A stretch of DNA of 64,000 nucleotides from Sabellastarte sp. h YS-2021 (GCA_964017235.1 OZ024933.1:64028255-64092254), one strand, 5' to 3'; counted from the stretch's first letter, positions 10,098 to 20,759 are shown. The notes: generated by a model from the sequence alone, not told the origin. Numbers and translations: made by a program.

Positions 10098-10760
10098 TCA
10101 GATTTTTTTCATATTTACCACCCACCCTACCTGTTGGCAAAGGGCCAAGAGGGTCTGGGTATGTTGTAGGCAGGTTTCCGGGCACAGGGCTCTCAGTAAC
10201 CAGTCATCTAGGTACTGGTGGATTTGGATATCCCTTCCTTGTGCCATAAGTTTGACTTCTTTGACCACCTTTGTAAACTCTAGGGGAACTGTGGCCAAAC
10301 CAAAAGGAAGAGCTGTGAATTGGAAGGTCTGATTGTACAGGAAGAACCTCAGATACTTTCGTGACCTTTGATTGATTGGAATGTGGAAATATGCGTCGCT
10401 GAAGTCCAGCGAAGTTAACCAATCCCCTGTTTGTAAGGACAACCGGATTGTCTCTGGAGTTTCCATTTTGAATGTATTGGTACTGAGGTATAGGTTCAAT
10501 TGACTTAGGTCCAAGATTGGTCTCCATTTTCTGTTTGGTTTCGGTACAAGAAAAAGCCGGTTGTAAAAAGCCAGGGACGACTTGACAATCACCTTTTCTA
10601 CTACCAACTTGTCCATGAGATGGAGCAAGGCTTCTTTTAAGAACCAGTTCTTTACTGGATTTGCATAACCACTTTGGGACCTCATCAAAAGGGGTCTTTG
10701 TTTGAAGGGGAGGATATAACCGTCTCTCAGGGCTGATACTACCCGCGGATTTGCACCCAT
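10098..10760 (-). pseudogene. DIRS reverse transcriptase (body A)
   Basis: This is an open frame of 220 residues in the order expected for DIRS RT: VVSALRDGYILPF near the start, FYNRLFLVPKPNRKWRPILD (finger region), SLDFSDAYFHIPI (first catalytic Asp), FTALPFGLATVP, and IHQYLDDWLLRA (catalytic YLDD). The YLDDWL form is characteristic of DIRS elements. The frame continues after a shift into the RNase H part. Both catalytic boxes are intact, so this body decayed later, or less, than body B at 12787-13500, whose YLDD box is destroyed. Confidence 0.9.
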
Positions 10761-10769
10761 TTGTTGCTA

Positions 10770-11540
10770 AATATGCCAAAACTTTTGTAACCTTCCCCCT
10801 ACACTCTGTCCGGTGACAGCATTGGGGACATTGGGAGCAAGAGGGGCAGAAAGACATGGACTTACACAACATACATCTTTGGCATGCTATATTCTGTTCA
10901 ATGGTTGAAGGGGACTTAATCTTTTCTTTTGTGGAGGCCCGCGTAAAGGTACAGTATGAGCATGATCTACAACATGATAAGACACATCCAACTTTAAAGT
11001 CTTTGAAACAACTGGATTCTTGACAATCGGAATAGGTGAACTGTTTAAACCTTGAACCTTTGAATACACTTTGTTTTGCACAACTTTTGGGTCCAACTGA
11101 ACTTGAGGAAATTGAATAGAGGTTGGACCGACACAATAATTGTCATTTATAGGGCTTGTATTGGTGAGACTTAGAGAAACGAGGGTTGGAACCCCGTCCA
11201 CACCCACTAGAACAGTTCCTGCTGAATTGTCTCCAAGGCTGTTGTTGTTGAGAGGCTTGATCAGAGGAGGTAGAGGTTTTCTTATCCCTGCGTTCATAAG
11301 GTCGATACCTGTGGGAACCTCTCCAGCCAGTGTGCTGAGGAACACCCGGTCCAGGTCTCTGAGCGACACTTCATGTTTGTGTATGTCTTGTTCCGCTGTA
11401 ACAATAGCAGCATCCGGGAATAACCCGTACCCAAATAGAGGGGTATTTTGCAAGAGATTCATGGTGTCCTGTTTGACTCCAGTTTTGCAAAGTCTAAATA
11501 GGCATCCCATCTAAGAAGAATCAAATATGACAGATGAATA
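10770..11540 (-). pseudogene. DIRS gag-like region with Cys-rich motif (body A)
   Basis: Reading from 11540 down, one frame gives WDAYLDFAK, then a shifted frame gives TMNLLQNTPLFGYGLFPDAA followed by IVTAEQDIHKHE. This pattern (short hydrophobic block, F.DA.I..AE.DI.K.E) recurs in the fragment at 25406-25675 and precedes RT in both, so I call it the gag-like ORF. Nearer RT another frame carries CQRCMLCKSMSFCPSCSQC and PQCCHRTEC, a cysteine cluster like the one at 23935-24010. At least two frameshifts are present. The gag assignment rests on position and on the match between the two copies, not on a known fold. Confidence 0.6.
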
Positions 11541-11715
11541 AATAAACTGTCTGCAAGGTTTATCAGCAATGGGTGACCTGTAACCATCAATGGTGCTGGG
11601 CTGTAGCTTCCTGTCCTGCAATAGGTACATAGGAAGTCAGCAACTGACTTTACAGGGGGTGCCTTGAGGTCCACCTGATTAGTGACGCACCACTTGTAAA
11701 AATGGTCCACTTTGC
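11540..11715 (-). pseudogene. tyrosine recombinase N-terminal fragment (DIRS body B)
   Basis: The minus strand reads MDHFYKWCVTNQVDLKAPP followed by VKSVADFLCTYCRTGSYSP. The spacing W/F..WC......P......ADFL......G.SP is that of the N-terminal core-binding domain of DIRS-type tyrosine recombinases. The catalytic domain (R...HxxR...Y) is absent. The sequence passes directly into the gag-like region of body A near 11540. This is the only recombinase remnant in the window and marks the junction of the two DIRS bodies. Confidence 0.55.
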
Positions 11716-12391
11716 CTCACAGACTGATCCGGTTGATCCTCTTTGAGGAGCCTCAATTCTTGCTGCCACTGCTTCAGAGAAGCCCTCCTTCTTGATTGAT
11801 GTGGCTCTAGGAGCCATGCATGGAGATTTAGGTTTGTCAGATTTCTGTGAGGGATCTGACTGAAGGGCTTAGTTAACAGGTTGGGCAAGAAGGACAGGCT
11901 CACTGGGATCTGACTGGACATTGCCACTAGGTCCCAAAAACCAAGGCATGTTGGGCCACCCCGGAGCAATCAGAATGATTCTCTTGCATGGAGAGTACTG
12001 CAACTTCTCCACCACTTGGCCCAAGATGGCTGCTGGTGGGAAGGCATATGCGTCCAGTACCTCCCATGGCAGACTGAGTGCAGGGGATCTGGTACTGGTG
12101 ACACAAAGGCAACTTGTTATTGAACCATGTGGCAAATAGGTCTAGTTGAGGCCGGTGCCACCTGCTGCATATTGCTTGCAAGACCTCCTGAAGGAGAGAC
12201 AACTCTGTTTGGATGGTCTGGCCTAGCCTGGGGATAGCTTGTCTGCTACCACATTCAGCCGGCCTGGAATGTGTCGGGCTTTGAGAGTTACTTGATTTCT
12301 GGTGTACCAGGTCAAGATTCCCCATAGTAAAGCACAAAGTAGGCCCGACCTCATGTCTCCTCCCTTGTTTATGTATGACACCACTGTACAA
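11716..12391 (-). pseudogene. DIRS RNase H tail and post-RNase H segment (body B)
   Basis: Landmarks in alternate frames are HSRPAECGSRQAIPR (homologous to GRLNVIADQA), RPQLDLFATWFNNKLPL, DAYAFPPAAILGQVVEKL, IILIAPGWPNMPWF and LNLHAWLLEP. These match 8890-9400 of body A segment by segment. Frame changes and stops are frequent. The segment links the RNase H part to the recombinase scrap. Confidence 0.75.
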
Positions 12392-12740
12392 GTACCATCT
12401 TGCGTAGGCAGAGGTCTTGGAACTCTTTTACGGCTAGGAAGACTGCCTTGAGTTCTAGGTAATTGATATGTAGCCTGCTTTCCGGAAGGGACCAGGTAAG
12501 GACATTATCCTCTTGCAGCCACCACTGTAGGTGTGGGTGCAAGGACCTTGGTATTGGAAACACTTTTTCTAGTGACTGTGGTACCTTCCAGTTGTTTTTG
12601 AGATGCCACTGTATGGGTTTCATATGAAGTCGGTCTAGGTGAACTTGCTTTTCTGTGGCTGTTAGTAAACCTATCAAGGAAATAAACTGCCAGGCCGGTA
12701 GGGATAGCAGTTTCAGTATTTTGTCCTAGAGGCTCTGCCA
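12369..12740 (-). pseudogene. DIRS RNase H, internally deleted (body B)
   Basis: The frame reads MIGLLTATEKQVHLDRLHMK, then SLHPHLQWWLQEDNVLTWSL and LHINYLELKAVFLAVKEFQD. Compared with body A the stretch containing LLTDASNEGWGA is missing: the sequence goes from DNVL straight to WSLPESR. The first catalytic Asp of RNase H is therefore lost by deletion. Confidence 0.8.
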
Positions 12741-12786
12741 CCGATCCGGTGTCGGTCGGAGCCGGCCAGATCTGAGGTCGAACTGG

Positions 12787-13500
12787 TCAACTACAAAGTC
12801 GAAGACTTGTTAGGATTCCAGTTCCAATTTCCCCAAGTTCACCGGCCAACCTAGTTCTGGGCATATTTTCACTAGATATTGAGTATTCTGGAGACAAGCC
12901 TGGTGGGATTTGGCTCTCACCAACTAGTCGGCTAGGTACTGGTGGATTCTTATACCCTTGTGTATGGCCATCAGTTTCAAATCCTCTGCTACTACAGTGA
13001 ACTCCATGGGTGCTGTGGACAGACCTAAAGGCAGTGCTTTGAACTGGTACGTCCGACCCTGGACATGAAATCTCAGATATTTCCTGGACTGTTCCTGTAT
13101 TGGTATATGAAAGCAGGTGTCCTTGAAATCTATTGAGGTAACCCACTCCCCTTGTTGGAGGGTGGACCTGATGGTCTCCGGAAGGTTTGGTTGCTCAGAT
13201 CTAGACTAGGTCTCCAAGGGTTGTGTGTTTTGGAACCAAGAAAGGTTGAAGAAGCCCAGAGATTTTGAACTGGCTCGACTACATCTTTGTCCATAAGCTG
13301 ATGTAATGCCTCTAACCAATATAGGTTCCTGTGAGGATGTACATAGCAGTTGATAGTGTAGCCATCCTTCAACATTTGTACTACCTAGGGTCAAGCCCCC
13401 AAGGCTTCCTAAGTTCCCACAACCGATTTAGTCTGGACCCTACAGGCAGACTGTGTGCCACATTTGGGATATTTGGTAGTCTGACAAACATTTTCTGTCC
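12787..13500 (-). pseudogene. DIRS reverse transcriptase, inactivated (body B)
   Basis: Pieces in several frames follow the RT order: GSRLNRLWELRKPWG, MLKDGYTINCYVHPHRNLYW, PWRPSLDLSN, and finally IHQYLAD followed by a stop codon where body A has IHQYLDDWL (plus strand about 12925-12945). The catalytic YLDD is thus YLAD-stop. Numerous frame changes confirm a pseudogene. Upstream, the gag-like ORF is missing and the sequence runs into the repeat-rich leader. Confidence 0.8.
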
Positions 13501-13699
13501 CTCCGGACACTGGTCCGGCCTGGTAACAATGAAAACCAGTTAAAAGTCCATCTGTTACTGCTGTGGTCCAGTCCGGTGGGGCTAACACAACTCTTCACAT
13601 TTTATAGACTCTTGGCCCTGGGCCAGTCGCCTGTACGGTGGAGAATGTACATATTGTCATTTGTATGATGGCTGACCCCTGACCGGACACGATCAAAGC

Positions 13700-16027
13700 T
13701 TGTTTGATTGTGGACCACCTTATCTCTTGCTGTTCAAAAAACCCATTTGTTTTCTCTGTAACCAGCAATTTTTGGGCCATTTGTTTCCTCTGTAACCAGC
13801 AATTTTTGGCCATAGTAAATCTCTGTAGCCCGTGATACTCTGCAACCAGCAAACTGGTGGGCTAGGCTGACCACTGAATTTAGTTACTGGTCTACTAACT
13901 AGGTGATCCCCAGGTGGGTCTGCTGGTCGGTTCCGGTTCTCTGTAACCAGTATTGAAAAGGGGCAAGACAGTAATTGCACCTGATAGTAGGTCGGTAGTC
14001 TCTGTAACTAGCTGGTGTGAAGTAAAACTGCTCAGTGAAAACTGTATAGCCGGTAACTGGTTGGTGAGCTCTGTAACTGGTTGAAGCAGTTTCTATGTAG
14101 GAAAAAACTTCCTGTCAGGGACTATACATTATTAGGCCTGTCATCAGTCTTAGGCCGATGAATAGGCTGCTGATGAGGAGTGGCCAGTTGGTAGAAGACC
14201 TTTGGGTTGGTGATTCTTGGTGCTGGTTGGTAATAGGCAGGAAGAATCTGTAACCGGCTAATATGAAGCAAGCTGTTCAGTGCAGGCTGTGTAGCCGGTA
14301 CCCGGTTGGTACACTCTGTAGTCTGTAACCAGTTTGTTGAAACAACTGTACAAGGCTGTGTAGCTGGTACCTGGTCGGCACACTCTGTAACCAGTTGCTG
14401 AGGGAAGTTTACAACTACCTTTTGTGTTGAATTCAGTTTACTGCACGTTTCCTTCATTAATTAAAGTATTTCTTTTAAGCGCACGTCTTATTTGTAGATT
14501 TGACAGTTGCTGGGAAAGCCCTTGTGAGCTATTTTTAGAAGCAATTGTTGGTCGGTGTGTCACGTGACCAGCTCGTCAGTTGTCGCATTCTTTTATGATA
14601 TTTAAACAGACAAATGCGCAGTATTCTGCTCATCCACAAACCCCACTACCGACAACAAAGGCCGGGTCCATGAGAGAGGGACTGGTATCACAGTAGACGT
14701 AAGTTGTGAAGAACGCAGTAGCAATATGTAGAAAGAATTGCCGGTCAGTGAATCACGTGACCAGCTTCGGGGAGATGACGTCACTGGTCGCGTTCTTTCC
14801 TTTTTTACCAAAGTAAACGTGAGCTGGCCGGTCGACTGATGCTTGTAGCAGAGAAGTCTGTACCAGTGCGCTCTGGAGGTGAATTTCAGGAACTAACACT
14901 GGATTCACAGGAGACGTGAGCAAAATGAATGCACTTCCGACCTTCTTGGTCGGTGAATCACGTGATTATCTTTGTGACCTAGTCGGTGAATCACGTGACC
15001 AGCTTCGTGTAGAAGATGACGTCAGAGGTCGCGTTCTTTGAGCTGGCCGGTCGGCTGATGCTTTAAAAGCAGAGAAGCCTGGACCAGTGCGCTCTGAAGA
15101 TGAAAATCTTGGTCGGTGCCGGTCTGAAGTCGGTTCTTCTTCTCAGCCGGCTGTGCACTCAAACCAGTGTCCTGGCCATCCACTGCCCTTATTACCGACA
15201 CACTTGCCGGGTCCACAAGGGTGGGACTGAGAGTGACAAAGATGAAGTTCCTTCTATGTAAATACTTGAGAGGTCGGCAGAACTGGAGCTTGCTGGTCAA
15301 CTAATGCTTTACAGCAAAGATGTCTGGACCAGTGCGCTCTGAAGAAATCTGAAGAATGTATCTCTTGCTTCTGTTGAAAAAACACTAATTACTTGAGCTA
15401 GGCTGGTGTGACTGATGCTATATAGCAGAGAAGTCGGTACCAGTGCGCTCTGAAGAGGTCTGAAGAATGCATCTCTTGGGGAATTCCGTCTATGATAAAT
15501 ACTGCATAAACTGAGATTTTCCGTGATAGTAGGTGGAAGAAAACTGAAGCTACATTCAAAACAAAAGACACGGATAAAAATACCTTGTAAGTAGTACATT
15601 ACATCTCTGCCCCTAACAACACAGTTGTTGAATGGGAGGAAACTAGCAAAAAGGCTGCCTTCATATTCTTCGTCGATTACTGCCCTATCATCAACACAAA
15701 GTGAATCAACTAGGGAGCGTTTCCAGCAGATTTCTTAATGTATATCTGTGCATGAAAAGTAGATAACACTTCTACACTAAATTATAGCAAATAAGGTTGA
15801 AAATCCGTCATAATGCACACTTTTCCTTAAAAACTTGGAGATGGTTGAAAACATGTCTGCACAGTACACGCGCCAAACGAAAAAGATGATATGACGTCAT
15901 GTTGTCTAGACAGGAAGTAAATACCATGCGCCACCTGGCGAATGCACAGTACTGGGACCGGCCAGCCGGTGGAAACACAGGACGTCTTTTTCTGGCATTT
16001 GGCGGGCCGGTCTGCGCCGACCGGATT
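13700..16027 (-). repeat. DIRS 5' leader with tandem and interspersed short repeats
   Basis: From about 13740 to 14400 the plus strand contains many degenerate copies of CTCTGTAACCAG with GTAGCCGGTA and GGTCGGTA between them. From about 14520 to 15470 larger blocks recur; each combines TCACGTGA, TGACGTCA followed by GGTCGCGTTCTTT, GCTGGCCGGTCG, CTGATGCTT and ACCAGTGCGCTCTG. TCACGTGA occurs at 14560-14567, 14753-14760, 14958-14965 and 14991-14998. TGACGTCA occurs at 14776-14783, 15017-15024 and 15892-15899. The same arrangement is present in 1-2017. No convincing long ORF was found. Confidence 0.75.
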
Positions 16028-16067
16028 AGCAATTGTCCATTGGATAGGATGTATTAACACAATAAAA
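16028..16067 (+). repeat. DIRS right inverted terminal repeat
   Basis: It starts AGCAATTGTCCATTGGATAG and ends CACAATAAAA. It is the exact reverse complement of 8807-8846, with a two-mismatch direct copy at 1978-2017. Confidence 0.9.
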
Positions 16068-16884
16068 CTGAATTTTCAGAATTGCTCCCAGCAGTCAAAG
16101 TCTGTGTTTTAAGAGTGCCTTCTCACTGAAATTATACCATTATGAAAGAGTCGTGGAGTGTCCCAACTAAAAAGACTGACAATAGAGAAATATGGGTGTT
16201 CACAGTGTGTGTCATGAGCATAAATGAAATTCACTTGTTACACTAAGCCTCAGATTGTTAACAATATGTTACAAATGAAAGAAACGTGTCATAAAATGAT
16301 TAAATGTAGGGAGACAATTAAAGCATTGTACACAATGGATGTAAAATGAATAACTTACATACTGATTCAGGGTAATTCAAGTAGAAGTACTGATTAGTTT
16401 TTGTGTCTAAATTTGGTCAGTCTTTTATCCAGAATTTAATATACTTTTAATGTTAATAGCCAAATAATAGCCATGTTAATCTTTCATCACTGTGCCATAT
16501 ATTACTCTAGAAATATTTATACAAACATGATGTCTATAATAGGGAAAACTTCATGAATGACATATACACGAATGAAGATAACAATATTTGTCTTATATTA
16601 TACGTGTGCATAGCATGAGTATTATGTTGTTAATCTTCATGAGTGATATATCTTTTCTGTATATGTCTAATGAGGGATGTTTTACTTTTATTATCCACCA
16701 TTTTAACGATTTTTGAGTAAAATTAACTGATATCAAAGACAACATGCAAAAAAAGACTGGCATATACATACGTGCACAGATGAATATAAAATCTTGAATT
16801 TTAACTTACGATTGTTCAGCCATTTCTGTATGGATTTTTATGCAAGAAAAAGGAACAGCAGTGCTGCAAAAAGACCTTTCTAAT
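16068..16884. other. unassigned AT-rich intronic sequence
   Basis: No exon, RNA gene or repeat family was recognised. Confidence 0.4.
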
Positions 16885-17117
16885 TATAGAGTAAGAAATC
16901 TAAAATTCGCCACATATCTGAAATTCGCCACATGTGAAAATACTAATAAAATAAATGAATTGCGGTGAGATTTGTTTACTGTATAGTAAATTAAGGCTTT
17001 TTGAACTGAAAAATACCAATTTTTAGACAAAATCATCATTTTCTTCATAAAATTAACTAAGGTTTTAGAGGTGGCGAATTTTAGATTCCTGGCGAATTTT
17101 AGATTTCTTACTCTATA
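16885..17117 (+). mobile_element. MITE, GCGAATTTTAGATT family (copy 2)
   Basis: The termini TATAGAGTAAGAAATCTAAA and its inverted counterpart (ending TTTCTTACTCTATA) frame 233 bp. Inner sub-repeats of AAATTCGCCACAT occur twice on the left and GGCGAATTTTAGATT twice on the right. The TA at each outer edge would fit a TA target duplication. It is non-coding and about 220-230 bp, like 8082-8303. Confidence 0.75.
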
Positions 17118-17554
17118 CAATATGAAATTCACCACTGGGTGGGGGCATGCACCCTGTAAAAGTAAGACAAAATAATCATAATTTTGTGCCCATTATGCAA
17201 TAGGGTACGTCAGAGGGTCTAATGTAATCACACAAAGTATAAATGTAGCAGGAATTTTACAAATCGTGTCATGGAAATAGTATAGGGGGTTTCCTCACTG
17301 GCCAACTTCAAATAATACTGTGGTGAATTTCACACTCCTTACACATAAACTGATAAACTATTTTCTACACCCATGTTCTAGAATTAAAAGGAATGTACAT
17401 AAAGCAAGCTAGGCGGCAATGAAGCATGGAAATATATGTACAATGTAATTAACCCTTTTGCTACCATATCAGTCAACAATAGCAGACCTGGCCATTTGTA
17501 CTAGGTTATACCATATCTAAAGATACTGTACTGGATGAAGTTATAAATATACAA
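17118..17554. other. unassigned sequence
   Basis: Intron-like; nothing was recognised. Confidence 0.35.
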
Positions 17555-18416
17555 AATAGCATCAGAGATGCCCGTACCCCACAGCCTGGGGAAATAGTTT
17601 TCAACACCATGAGATATAGAAGCAGTGAAAAAACACAAAGATGTGGATACTTTCAGAGCAGTGCCAGTTACCATAAAGCTCCAAATAATGCTTAAGTAGA
17701 GAAAATAACATCTAAGAGAAAGAAAATGTACGTAAAGACAAAGTATTAAAACAAGACAATTCAATAGCAAGATGACAGCATTAATCAGTAAACTAAAAAT
17801 TATGAAGCTGTAAAATTTATTAATTGGAGAATGGTTGTCAATGGAAAAAGTGCAATCATGTAAAAGTGCATATAATAAACAGTTGCAGCAATCCATATGT
17901 CTTGGTCATAAGAGAAAGATGTTTCAAATATGGCAGATGAACATTTTGACAGAGCCAAAGTTAAAGGTCACATCATGATGCACACCTACATCCCCTAACC
18001 AATGTCCCTACCAACTGTCAACCTTCTACACCTTATGGAATCCAAGAAATAGCCCAAACAAGATTTTAAAATTCATGGTCACTATGACAAGGTCAAATCA
18101 AGGCCACCTACAACCCCTAACCAATGTCCCTACCAAGTATCTACTTCCTACACCTTACGGTTTCCGAGATATAGCCCAGACAAGGTTTTATACGTCAAGG
18201 TCACTACGGCAAGGTCAATGGTCAAATCAAGGTCACACCATGACGATGCACACCTACACCCCCTAACCAATGTGCCTACCAAGTATTAACTTATTACACC
18301 TTACAGTTTCTGAGATACAGCCTGGACAAACTTTTTCCCACCGCCCCACCACCCATCCTCACACCATGGGAGAAAACAATACCCCGACATCCCTTAAGGG
18401 CTGTGGGGTAAAAACT
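17555..18416 (+). mobile_element. TACCCCACAG-family element, both ends present
   Basis: The left end AGCATCAGAGATGCCCGTAC continues CCCACAGCCTGGGG. The right end is CAATACCCCGACATCC, then GGGCTGTGGGGTAAAAAC. TACCCCACAGCC on the left is inverted as GGCTGTGGGGTA on the right, about 20 bases in from the left edge, so these are subterminal inverted repeats. Between them lie a unique left segment and about three 148-bp units (17940-18330) with AGGTCA half-sites. This is the best-bounded member of a family also seen at 3795, 33940, 49860, 51226, 53500, 58125, 59490 and 62393. It is non-coding and resembles the general plan of pearl/HINE elements of molluscs. Confidence 0.7.
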
Positions 18417-18649
18417 AGCTAGAGGCTGATTTGGTTCTGAAAATAAAGAACTGATTAAAAAGTTTTAAAAAACAGTTGGTATTCTTTAGATTACAATTGT
18501 CAAATTGTTTTAATCTTTTTTACTGTTACTCCTCGAAAGTGTATGCGTGTGAAAATATATTGGTATATCTTATTTTATACCCAGTTCAAACCTTTTCTTA
18601 CTGGAGTCATAAGTTCCCTCTGAATGTGCTTATGTGCTTTTGGGTGTGG

Positions 18650-18950
18650 TTTTTTCCAATTTGTAGGAGACCTTAGCTGGGATTCGCATTTTCGTAGGAT
18701 GTCGTCTGCAATCGACAAGCCGGAAAGCATTTTGCATTGGACCACTTTTTTTGAAATGTTGTAATACCCCTGATGATCGAGCTTCACAAGCTGTGTATAA
18801 ACACATCGGTAGGAAGCATGAAGTGGGCAGGCAGGAGACGGGGAAGATATTTGGCAAGACTCATTCTTCAATGTGTAGTACCAAGACACAAGGGTCTCTT
18901 TTGGGAGGTCATCCAGCAGAAAACAAATACCAACAAATACAACCATAATG
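18650..18950. repeat. diverged third copy of sequence found at 49160-49390 and 57370-57610
   Basis: It shares GAAAGCATTTTGCATTG near 18725 and CATTCTTCAATGTG near 18865 with the two segmental-duplication copies, with similar spacing and GGTCTCTT nearby. Short frames occur on both strands but none has family similarity, so I treat it as a dispersed repeat. Confidence 0.45.
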
Positions 18951-19502
18951 AAAAGTGTGACCGGACCGTAAGACAACATCTATCAGTGTTTCAGTATACT
19001 GTGAACAGACTGCAGTCCTTTGAAGTGTATATTTAATATTCCAGCTGACTGCAACCTCATCACCAGTAAGTATAAAACTACTTAAATACAAGTAACTCAG
19101 TAGTGAAAGGGTTATATTTCACAGTGCATCATTGAAAGATAAAAATTGATGGAGCAAGACAATTTCACATGCACTATAAACCACAATCAAAAAACTATCT
19201 CTCTCAGAAACCAAAGTGTCTATGGCGTATTGTGTGAACTACGCACTACTTTACTTCAAACTCCAACTTACACATAATTTTCAATAAACATGCATAAATA
19301 TAAATAACAGTATGTGTATTATAAATATTCCATATATATTTATATAAATATATGACTAATACAAACAGATTAATATACAATTATAAAATTTACTGCCTGG
19401 TAAAATTCCCAGAATTCCTTGAGGTTTCTGTGAGGGTGTTTTGCAGTAAAAACCATATCCCCATGACGATCCCACAAACTAGAAGATTTAAAAAGTAAAT
19501 TA
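18951..19502. other. unassigned AT-rich sequence
   Basis: This is AT-rich with ATATATTTATAT runs near 19330. Nothing was recognised. Confidence 0.35.
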
Positions 19503-20090
19503 AATTTTAATTAAGTTAATATTTTACCTAACAGACTATTGCCACAGGTCCGGCGTAAGCTGGTCCTGGCAAACGTCAGAAAAAGACACCCTATCCCGGT
19601 GGAAACTGTCCAGTAGCCAAGTAAGGTTCCAGTGTTCGAAACTGCACGGGCCCGGTGGCCAGGAACTATACCAAGTTCTGCTCCGGGCCATCTCTTTTCG
19701 CAAATGCGTAGCCCGGCTGGCCATTTAATGCTTTGGTTCCCGATTAAATGGGAAGAAAAATATTGTACGACAACCAGTCGAAATACTCAAAACGTTTTAA
19801 AATCGAGAGAACTTCATAGAATTTCTGCTTCCCGATGATAACGTTTTGAATGCAAATTCGCTCTGGTTCCTGGTTAAACGCGAGGAAAAATATTGTACGA
19901 CAACCAGTCACAATACTCGAAACATTTTATAATCGAGAGAACTTCACTGAATTTCTGATGGTAACATTTTGAATGCAAACACACTGGTACGTGGGACGTC
20001 TTCGTTTTTAAAGATTTGAAAATAAGATTTTTATCAATATGTAGCCTTTGAAAGCAAAGTCAAGACCTGTGTGATTTTGTTTTAAAGATT
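19503..20090 (+). mobile_element. DIRS 5'-end fragment (plus orientation)
   Basis: The start, AAGTTAATATTTTACC followed by TAACAGACTATTGCCACAGG, is a near match to the reverse complement of the DIRS-like end at 40695-40781. The following GGTCCTGGCAAACGTCAG and AAAAAGACACCCTATCC is the conserved stretch just inside the terminus. The element is therefore a relative, not a copy, of the 8807-16067 family. A duplicated block occurs inside (separate entry). It lies head to head with an RNase H remnant at 20091-20530. Confidence 0.6.
19733..19985 (+). repeat. two tandem copies of a ~125-bp block
   Basis: AGAAAAATATTGTACGACAA at about 19752 recurs in near-identical form (AGG for AGA at the start) at about 19881. 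CGAGAGAACTTCA and GCAAA follow at equal spacing in both. Confidence 0.8.
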
Positions 20091-20530
20091 TCTTCATTTT
20101 TTTTTGTAGGAGTTGTCATTCTGATCAGACAAGCCCTGCCCAGGACTGGGGACACAAACAGGGGAAGTCTTTTGTTGTACCTGGTGGAGAACAGGCCAAT
20201 CTAGAGTGTGCCACCATTTGCAGATTGGGTGAAGATCCCCTGGTGAAGGGAGCATTCCGTCTAGATCACTTGATTGTGATGAGAAAACTTGTCTGCAACC
20301 AACCTGGGATTTTACATGCCTGTAATACAATGTTAATCAGGTTGAACCCGAACAGGAGTCTCCAAAGCAGGGCACAAAGAGAGCCTGATTTCATATCCCC
20401 CTTTTCTAGGCAACAATCGTGGTGTTTTCTCTGGCTATAAGGACAGTCTGGTTCCTGCTAAGATGCTTGAAGCATTTCAGGGTCAAGAGAACTGCCTTCA
20501 ATTCCAGAAAATTGAACTAGAACTAGAAAT
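20091..20530 (-). pseudogene. DIRS RNase H / polyprotein remnant
   Basis: The minus strand reads SDLDGMLPSPGDLHPICKWW and then PVLHQVQQKTSPVCVPSPGQ, matching the post-RNase H region (D..W.L.P.....W.....D.FATRFN.KLP). The plus-strand text from 20340 to 20510 aligns with 9425-9600 of body A (CTCCAAAG.AGGGCACA.AGAGAGCCTGAT). It is heavily decayed and has no catalytic residues in frame. Confidence 0.65.
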
Positions 20531-20759
20531 AGGATGCCCTGTTAAGAGTAGCTGCAACATATGAAAAGAAACAGCATAGCATAGAAGAACACACATTATC
20601 ATGTGTAATGTCCACCCCATGAACGTTTTGCAACAATTGTACAGTAGTCTTACAAGACCCTGTTTCACTTGTAAAATATACCAATGATGCTTAAATACTT
20701 AGTGGTATACATGTAAATTATTTTGGCTTCACGCCTTTTTGCATTGGTTCAAAATTTGC

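Larger units (their letters stand above)
8807..16067 (-). mobile_element. DIRS-like retrotransposon, chimeric, inverted terminal repeats
   Basis: The element is bounded by perfect 40-bp inverted repeats at 8807-8846 and 16028-16067. Coding runs on the minus strand: leader (about 13700-16027), a first RT/RNase H/tyrosine recombinase fragment (about 11540-13500), then a second gag/RT/RNase H body (about 8890-11540) and the left terminus. DIRS elements copy their RNA with an RT-RNase H and integrate with a tyrosine recombinase instead of a DDE integrase, and typically lack target-site duplications; none is apparent here. The two bodies differ from one another, roughly three-quarters identical by eye where compared. 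They are therefore not a simple recent duplication. The recombinase is represented only by an N-terminal scrap of the first body, so the element is dead. Confidence 0.85.

Noticed and set aside
10001-10249. 82-codon plus-strand frame
   Set aside because: Antisense shadow of the DIRS RT/RNase H coding strand.
11140-11514. 124-codon plus-strand frame
   Set aside because: Antisense to the gag-like region; composition follows the opposite strand.
13595-13980. Overlapping minus-strand frames with repeated CWLQRKQM-like peptide
   Set aside because: The peptide repeat comes from the CTCTGTAACCAGCAATTTTT DNA repeat; no protein family recognised.
18575-18979. 134-codon minus-strand frame with a hydrophobic N-terminus
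   Set aside because: It lies in a dispersed repeat related to 49160-49390; the frame is not kept in the other copies.
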